NCBI GenBank assembly: GCA_050740255.1
Contig: JBOICV010000051.1
Span: forward strand, 1-64,000
Source of the DNA: JBOICV01 sp050740255
GTDB lineage: Bacteria > Pseudomonadota > Gammaproteobacteria > Nevskiales > JBOICV01
Direction of reading: 5' to 3'
DNA: 64,000 nt
Part shown: piece by piece, positions 59,699 to 64,000 of the stretch
How positions within the stretch are numbered: position 1 is the stretch's first letter
Layout of the letters: each line of letters begins with the position of its first letter
Made by a program: the position numbers and the translations under genes
The notes under the pieces: generated by a model
Told to the model about the DNA's origin: nothing
The model's database searches: none
Seen by the model: only the letters and a program-made list of their open reading frames with translations

Positions 59699-61498
59699 AT
59701 GCCCCAATACAACCCACCGCTGCGCGACATGAAATTTGTGCTGCACGAGATGTTTAACGTAGAAAAACAGTTGCGCAAGCTGCCGCCGCACGCCGACATT
59801 GATGCGGCCACGATTGATACCGTGCTGGAGGAAGGCGGCAAGTTCTGCTCGGAAGTGCTCGCTCCACTTAACCCGGTCGGCGACCGCGAGGGCTGCAAGT
59901 TACAAGGCGATGGCGTCGTCACTACGCCGACCGGTTTTAAGGAGGCCTACAAGCAGTTCGTCGAGGCCGGCTGGCCCTCGCTGGGCTGCGATCCGGAATA
60001 TGGCGGCCAGGGACTGCCGCACGTGGTGGATAGCGCCTTCATGGAAATGATGAACTCCGCCAACCAGGCTTGGGGCATGTATCCGGGCCTGTCGCATGGC
60101 GCTTACAACGCGCTGCAGGCCTTCGGCACGCCGGAACAGAAAAATCTGTACCTGCCCAAGCTCACCTCGGGCGAGTGGACCGGCACCATGTGTCTCACCG
60201 AGGCGCACTGCGGCACCGATCTGGGCCTGCTCAAGAGCCGCGCCGAACCCAGTGTCGATTTCGGGGCCGACGGCTCCTACTCGATCACCGGCACCAAGAT
60301 CTTCATCTCCGCCGGCGAGCACGACATGGCCCAGAACATCATCCATCTCGTGCTCGCGCGGCTGCCGGACGCGCCCGGCGGCACCAAGGGCATCTCGTTG
60401 TTCATCGTGCCCAAATTCGTACCGAAAGCCGATGGCGCAATCGGCGAGCGCAATGGCGTGAAGTGCGGCTCGCTCGAACACAAGATGGGCATACACGGCA
60501 ACGCCACCTGCGTGATCAACCTTGACGGGGCGAAGGGCTGGCTGGTCGGCCAACCCCACAAAGGTCTCAACGCGATGTTCGTGATGATGAACAGCGCACG
60601 TCTTGGCGTCGGCATGCAGTCGCTGGGTCTGGCCGAGTTTGCGTATCAAAACTCGCTGGCCTACGCGAAAGATCGGCTGCAGGGCCGTGCGCTGACCGGC
60701 CCCAAGCTGAAAGACAAACCGGCCGATCCGATCATCGAACATCCCGACGTGCGCCGCATGTTGCTCACGCAAAAAGCTTATGTCGAAGCCGCACGCGCGT
60801 TTACCTACTGGGCGGGTCTGGCGATCGATTTCGAAAAGAAGCATCCGGACGAAAAAATCCGCAAGGACAACGCTGATCTGGTCGCGTTACTTACTCCCGT
60901 CGTCAAGGGTTTCATCACCGACAATGGCTACGAGTCCACCACGCTCGCTATGCAGGTGCTGGGCGGTCACGGCTATATCGCCGAGTGGGGCCTGGAGCAG
61001 TGCGTGCGCGACGCGCGCATCAATATGATTTACGAGGGCACCAATACGATTCAGGCGCTCGACCTTCTGGGCCGGAAAGTGCTGGGCGATATGGGTGCGC
61101 GGCTGATGAAGTTCGGCAAGGTGATTCAGGACGTGATCAAGTCGCATGCCGACAACCCGGCGATGAAGGAATTCACCGAACCGCTGGGCGCGTTATCGGC
61201 GGAAGTACAAAAGCTCACCGGCGAGATCGGCCAGAAGGCGATGAAGAACCCGGACGAGGCCGGCGCTGCCGCCGTGCCTTATCTGCGCATCATCGGCCAC
61301 CTGGTATTTTCGTTTTCCTGGTGCTATGCCGCTGGCGTCGCGATCAAGAAACTCGACTCGGGCGATCCTTTCTACAATGCCAAGCTCATCACCGCGCGCT
61401 TCTACTTCGCCAAGCTTTACCCGGAAACCGCGGGCCTGATCAAGCAGGTGCGCGCCGGCGCCGCGCCGCTGATGGAGCTGGAAGCCGCTTCCTTCTAA
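59699..61498 (+). CDS. Acyl-CoA dehydrogenase, DmdC/long C-terminal type
   Basis: 599-residue acyl-CoA dehydrogenase with the extended C-terminal domain of the DmdC (3-methylmercaptopropionyl-CoA dehydrogenase)-like group. TGTMCLTEAHCGTDLGLLKSRA by blocks is the FAD/substrate site, and MIYEGTNTIQALDLLGRK contains the catalytic Glu region. ATG at 59699 has GGAGAG upstream. It acts in fatty acyl-CoA beta-oxidation or a related acyl-CoA. Eight bases separate it from the dioxygenase gene, so co-transcription is likely. Confidence 0.94.
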   Translation: MPQYNPPLRDMKFVLHEMFNVEKQLRKLPPHADIDAATIDTVLEEGGKFCSEVLAPLNPVGDREGCKLQGDGVVTTPTGFKEAYKQFVEAGWPSLGCDPEYGGQGLPHVVDSAFMEMMNSANQAWGMYPGLSHGAYNALQAFGTPEQKNLYLPKLTSGEWTGTMCLTEAHCGTDLGLLKSRAEPSVDFGADGSYSITGTKIFISAGEHDMAQNIIHLVLARLPDAPGGTKGISLFIVPKFVPKADGAIGERNGVKCGSLEHKMGIHGNATCVINLDGAKGWLVGQPHKGLNAMFVMMNSARLGVGMQSLGLAEFAYQNSLAYAKDRLQGRALTGPKLKDKPADPIIEHPDVRRMLLTQKAYVEAARAFTYWAGLAIDFEKKHPDEKIRKDNADLVALLTPVVKGFITDNGYESTTLAMQVLGGHGYIAEWGLEQCVRDARINMIYEGTNTIQALDLLGRKVLGDMGARLMKFGKVIQDVIKSHADNPAMKEFTEPLGALSAEVQKLTGEIGQKAMKNPDEAGAAAVPYLRIIGHLVFSFSWCYAAGVAIKKLDSGDPFYNAKLITARFYFAKLYPETAGLIKQVRAGAAPLMELEAASF

Positions 61499-61505
61499 TC
61501 TGGCT

Positions 61506-62573
61506 ATGTACAAATCCCTGCGCGCCCAGACCTTGCATTATTTCGCGCGCCCGCACGAGCGGGTGCCGAGCGAACCACTCAAGCTGCCGGCTGCCTGGCG
61601 CGGCGCGGAGATGCGCAAGCGGGGCGACTGGCGGGTGCAGCTCAGCACGGCAGAAATCCAGGAGCTGAAATCCGCCGTGCAGCACGCCCAGACGACCGGC
61701 AAACCCCTGGGCGAGTTAAGCAAACAGGACTTCCCTCTGCCGACGCTGGCGGCGCGCATTGACGCGTGGCGCCACGAAATCCGCCACGGCCGCGGCTTTG
61801 TATTGATTCGGGGCGTGCCGGTGCAGGACTGGAGCGATGCGCAGTCCTCGATCTGTTACTGGTGCTTCGGGCACTACCTCGGCATCCCGGGTGCGCAGAA
61901 TCCGCAGGGTGACCTGCTTGGGCATGTGCGCGATCAGCAGACCAATGCCGACGTGCGCTTCTACCGCACCAATAAGAATATAGCCGTGCACTGCGACGCC
62001 GCGGATATTGTCGGCCTGCTCTGCCTGCAGCCGGCAAAAAGCGGCGGCCTGTCACGCATCGCGAGCTCGGTTGCGGTTTACAACGAACTGCTGCGCCGCA
62101 AACCACAGCTCGCACCCCGCTTATTCAAGCCGTTCTACTTCGACACCAAGGGTGAGGGCGGCATTAAGGCCTTCCCCATTGCACCCTGCGCCTATGCCGA
62201 CGGCGAACTCCGGACGTTCTGGCAGAGCGACTATTACCGCAGCGCCTCGCAGCACAAGCATGTGCCGCAGCTCACCGGCGAGGAACAGGAACTGCTCGAC
62301 GCTTACGACGCTATCGCCGAGTCCGAGGAGTTCTACCTCGACATGGAGTTGCAGCCGGGCGACATCCAGCTACTGTCCAACCACAGCATGCTGCACGCAC
62401 GCACCGCCTTCGAGGACTGGCCGGAGCCCGAGCGCCGCCGCCATCTGCTGCGGCTGTGGATATCGCTGCCGGAAAAACGCCCGCTCAAGACACGCCTGCA
62501 AATCGCGCAAAGCTGGGCCGGATTGTTCTACACCTCAACCAAGGAAATCCTGCGTAATCGGCTCGCGGCTTGA
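61506..62573 (+). CDS. TauD/TfdA-family 2-oxoglutarate dioxygenase
   Basis: 355 residues of the TauD-like Fe(II)/2-oxoglutarate dioxygenases. Iron-binding His-x-Asp is seen in AVHCDAAD, the second His in SMLHARTAFEDW and the 2-oxoglutarate-binding Arg in RRHLLRLWISLP. GFVLIRGVPV and GHYLGIP are family blocks. It resembles the gamma-butyrobetaine/unknown-substrate clade rather than TauD itself. Coupled with the acyl-CoA dehydrogenase. Confidence 0.9.
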   Translation: MYKSLRAQTLHYFARPHERVPSEPLKLPAAWRGAEMRKRGDWRVQLSTAEIQELKSAVQHAQTTGKPLGELSKQDFPLPTLAARIDAWRHEIRHGRGFVLIRGVPVQDWSDAQSSICYWCFGHYLGIPGAQNPQGDLLGHVRDQQTNADVRFYRTNKNIAVHCDAADIVGLLCLQPAKSGGLSRIASSVAVYNELLRRKPQLAPRLFKPFYFDTKGEGGIKAFPIAPCAYADGELRTFWQSDYYRSASQHKHVPQLTGEEQELLDAYDAIAESEEFYLDMELQPGDIQLLSNHSMLHARTAFEDWPEPERRRHLLRLWISLPEKRPLKTRLQIAQSWAGLFYTSTKEILRNRLAA

Positions 62574-62611
62574 AGGCTTTTCACGTCGAGGCTCATCGGC
62601 ATCGTTATCTC

Positions 62612-63184
62612 TTATCGGGCGAGCCTTCCACTCGCCCTTTGAGGGATTTCTGCGAGTTCGCGCTCGCTCACTGTCCGCCACTCCGGCACCGGTACGCTCG
62701 GCGAGGCATTGACCAGATGCAGCGTGGTGGCGGTAAAAGTCACATCCAGACGATTGCCCAGCGCGGTGGCGAGTTCCGGCTTGAGCGAGCCATGCGGATC
62801 GCCATACATCAGGCTCAGATGCGGCTCATACGGTTCGGGCGGGTTCATCTCGAAGACCTGGTGCGCCAGTCGCTTTGCCGTCGCCAGTTCGTCGCTCAAT
62901 TCGACCGTTGCAAATAGGCAGCGGTAATACTCGTGGCGCCAGTCCAGCTTGCCCAAGCGCACCGTGAATGGCTGGATGCGCGCAGCCAGAGATTTCAGTT
63001 TCGATTCCGCATCAAGCAGCGTAGTCTCAATGCCGCCCAGCAAGGTCACATGCGCTTGTATTCGCGGGCCGCCGCCGCGCCGATGGACCTCGTTAATCGC
63101 TGTTTGAATCTGCTCGAGTGCGGCGCCGTTCGGCCGTATCCAGACCGCCGCGCGGATGATGTCGCTAATGTCGCGATGGGCCAT
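62612..63184 (-). CDS. 2H phosphoesterase (cyclic phosphodiesterase / 2'-5' RNA ligase-like)
   Basis: 190-residue 2H-family protein. The two HxT/S motifs are HVTLLGG and HLSLMYG, spaced about 95 residues apart. The sequence resembles plant-type cyclic phosphodiesterases that open ADP-ribose 1'',2''-cyclic phosphate and other nucleotide cyclic phosphates. Convergent with the dioxygenase gene; upstream lies the nested palindrome element. Confidence 0.85.
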   Translation of the reverse strand: MAHRDISDIIRAAVWIRPNGAALEQIQTAINEVHRRGGGPRIQAHVTLLGGIETTLLDAESKLKSLAARIQPFTVRLGKLDWRHEYYRCLFATVELSDELATAKRLAHQVFEMNPPEPYEPHLSLMYGDPHGSLKPELATALGNRLDVTFTATTLHLVNASPSVPVPEWRTVSERELAEIPQRASGRLAR

Positions 63185-63320
63185 GTTCGCCTCGGAAAGT
63201 CATAGGGTTTGACCTGCTTATGCCGCTAAGTATCCAGGCCAATGTCTTTTAATTCTGCGTCGGGCACATGTGGGCAGTTGCTCTGGTCGAACACTGCGCG
63301 TAGGGTAAATCGATGATGTG

Positions 63321-63584
63321 AGGGGCTGTTGACCTACGTTTCACGCGAGCGACGGAGGCCCATTTTGCACAGGGCGCGAAACGAGGAGCGTTGCAATGAC
63401 TCATTGTGAGCGACGAGTGACAAAGTCCTGTGCAAAAGGGGCCCCGTCCCTGCGGGTTGCGCCCCAAAACGCGCCATGCGGCGTTGCTCGCCTTGGCCAT
63501 AGAGTCTATGACTCTGCGGCTCGCGCCTTGCCTGACACGTTTGGGGGCAGCAACGCACGTGCGAAACGTAGGTCAACAGCCCCT
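63321..63584. repeat. 264-bp nested inverted-repeat element (MITE-like or structured RNA)
   Basis: The ends are perfect 22-base inverted repeats (63321-63342 and 63563-63584, starting AGGGGCTGTTGACC). Inside are two further hairpins side by side. Arms at 63363-63373 and 63427-63437 (TTTTGCACAGG and its complement) surround the dyad CAATGACTCATTG at 63394-63406. Arms at 63461-63471 and 63538-63548 (GCCCCAAAACG, one mismatch) surround CATAGAGTCTATG at 63498-63510. No ORF of substance is present and no target duplication is evident. The right end lies two bases from the ribosome-binding site of the next gene. Confidence 0.82.
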
Positions 63585-63595
63585 TGGAGGCGACA

Positions 63596-63895
63596 ATGAA
63601 AATCCTCCAGGTTGTGCCGCGTAGAACGAACAAGAAAACCCTCAAGACCCAGTTGATCAACAAGGAGCGCGAGCTGCGCGGCCGCACCACCTTCCTGCGC
63701 AAGCGCGCCGGCCGGTGGCAACATTTGAAATATCCCGGCTGGATTGGCTGGGACGAGGCGAGCGGCGGCATTCTCATTGCGGAGATTCACAGCCGGGAGC
63801 CCGCAGAAGAGTGGAAGTTGCTGCAGTCCTTCATCGGCTATCTGGACCGCCATCTTTCCGACCAGATCGAAACCATTACCGTTTTTTACCGCTGA
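63596..63895 (+). CDS. Unknown protein (99 aa)
   Basis: ATG at 63596 preceded by GGAGG. A small basic soluble protein, with NKKTLKTQLINKERELRGR near the start, WIGWDEASGGILIAEIHS in the middle and a C-terminal LDRHLSDQIETITVFYR strand-helix pattern. No family is recognised. The coding sequence begins 12 bases after the nested palindromic element, so its leader could include that structure. Confidence 0.65.
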   Translation: MKILQVVPRRTNKKTLKTQLINKERELRGRTTFLRKRAGRWQHLKYPGWIGWDEASGGILIAEIHSREPAEEWKLLQSFIGYLDRHLSDQIETITVFYR

Positions 63896-64000
63896 CGGTT
63901 CCGGCCTGGCGGCTCAGCTATTCCGCCGTTCGCAACACAGTCAATCTGGCATCCGCCAGCGCCGCGGTCCGATGCACGGTCGAAGCCTGGTAATCCGGCA

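Noticed and set aside
63249..63500. 83-codon minus-strand ORF in the nested palindrome element
   Set aside because: It runs across inverted repeats, is Cys/Arg/Pro-rich and lacks a ribosome-binding site.
1..64000. CRISPR arrays, rRNA, tRNA genes, prophage
   Set aside because: Scanned by eye on both strands; no regularly spaced repeats, cloverleaf-type tRNA ends or phage gene runs were seen.

Overview
The window is GC-rich, densely packed, ordinary chromosomal DNA of a gammaproteobacterium. The gene content (GlrK/QseG/GlrR-type signalling unit, Mpl, RNase D, PmbA, HrpB, paired DUF1329 proteins, a wax-ester synthase/DGAT-like enzyme, PPi-dependent phosphofructokinase and K+-independent H+-pyrophosphatase) suggests the Nevskiales/Steroidobacterales/Xanthomonadales neighbourhood. 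That placement is inference from gene content only. I see no rRNA, tRNA, CRISPR array, prophage or complete insertion sequence. Mobile-type DNA is limited to short dispersed palindromic repeats, one 264-bp nested inverted-repeat element, a VapBC module and two gutted genes.

Layout. 0.1-4.8 kb: AhpD-like protein, two DUF1329 paralogues whose stop codons fall in REP-like repeats, and an NAPE-PLD-like hydrolase. 4.8-8.5 kb: a Nudix/beta-lactamase-fold fusion, two NAD-dependent epimerase-like SDRs and a 45-residue four-cysteine protein. 8.5-15.6 kb: PmbA, then glrK-qseG-glrR. Directly after glrR lie three GlrR-type dyads (TGTC-N10-GACA), a near-consensus sigma-54 promoter and a short terminator-ended transcript unit with a C-rich, anti-Shine-Dalgarno-like loop. 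I read this as a probable undescribed small RNA. Small envelope proteins and a metal-dependent hydrolase follow. 15.6-23 kb: DUF4394 lipoprotein, Mpl, a membrane protein, RNase D, adenylate kinase, PPi-phosphofructokinase. 23-32.4 kb: a double-length Lrp/AsnC regulator divergent from a tightly coupled operon (D-aminoacylase-like amidohydrolase, TonB-dependent receptor, rifampin-phosphotransferase-like dikinase, hydratase/lipocalin-like protein), ending against a decayed ABC ATPase. 32.4-35.8 kb: alpha/beta hydrolase, small membrane protein, cytochrome b561-YceI fusion, YceI lipoprotein. 36-39.7 kb: H+-pyrophosphatase and soluble pyrophosphatase separated by VapBC. 39.7-46.4 kb: unknown protein, two L,D-transpeptidases, HrpB, two membrane-anchored unknowns, a PRMT-like methyltransferase. 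46.5-55.7 kb: amidohydrolase lipoprotein, WS/DGAT, SDR, zinc exporter, DUF4403, alpha/beta hydrolase, ferredoxin-NADP reductase, YjbQ. 55.7-59.6 kb: LysR-azoreductase-DoxX-pirin stress locus, then a TetR gene with a perfect 30-bp operator and an internally deleted alpha/beta hydrolase. 59.7-64 kb: acyl-CoA dehydrogenase, TauD-family dioxygenase, cyclic phosphodiesterase-like protein, the nested palindromic element and an unknown 99-residue protein.

Themes: pyrophosphate as energy currency (Pfp, HppA, Ppa), lipid metabolism (WS/DGAT, acyl-CoA dehydrogenase, DUF1329, several SDRs and hydrolases), envelope upkeep (Mpl, L,D-transpeptidases, lipoproteins, GlrKR) and electrophile/redox defence (azoR, DoxX, pirin, YceI/b561).
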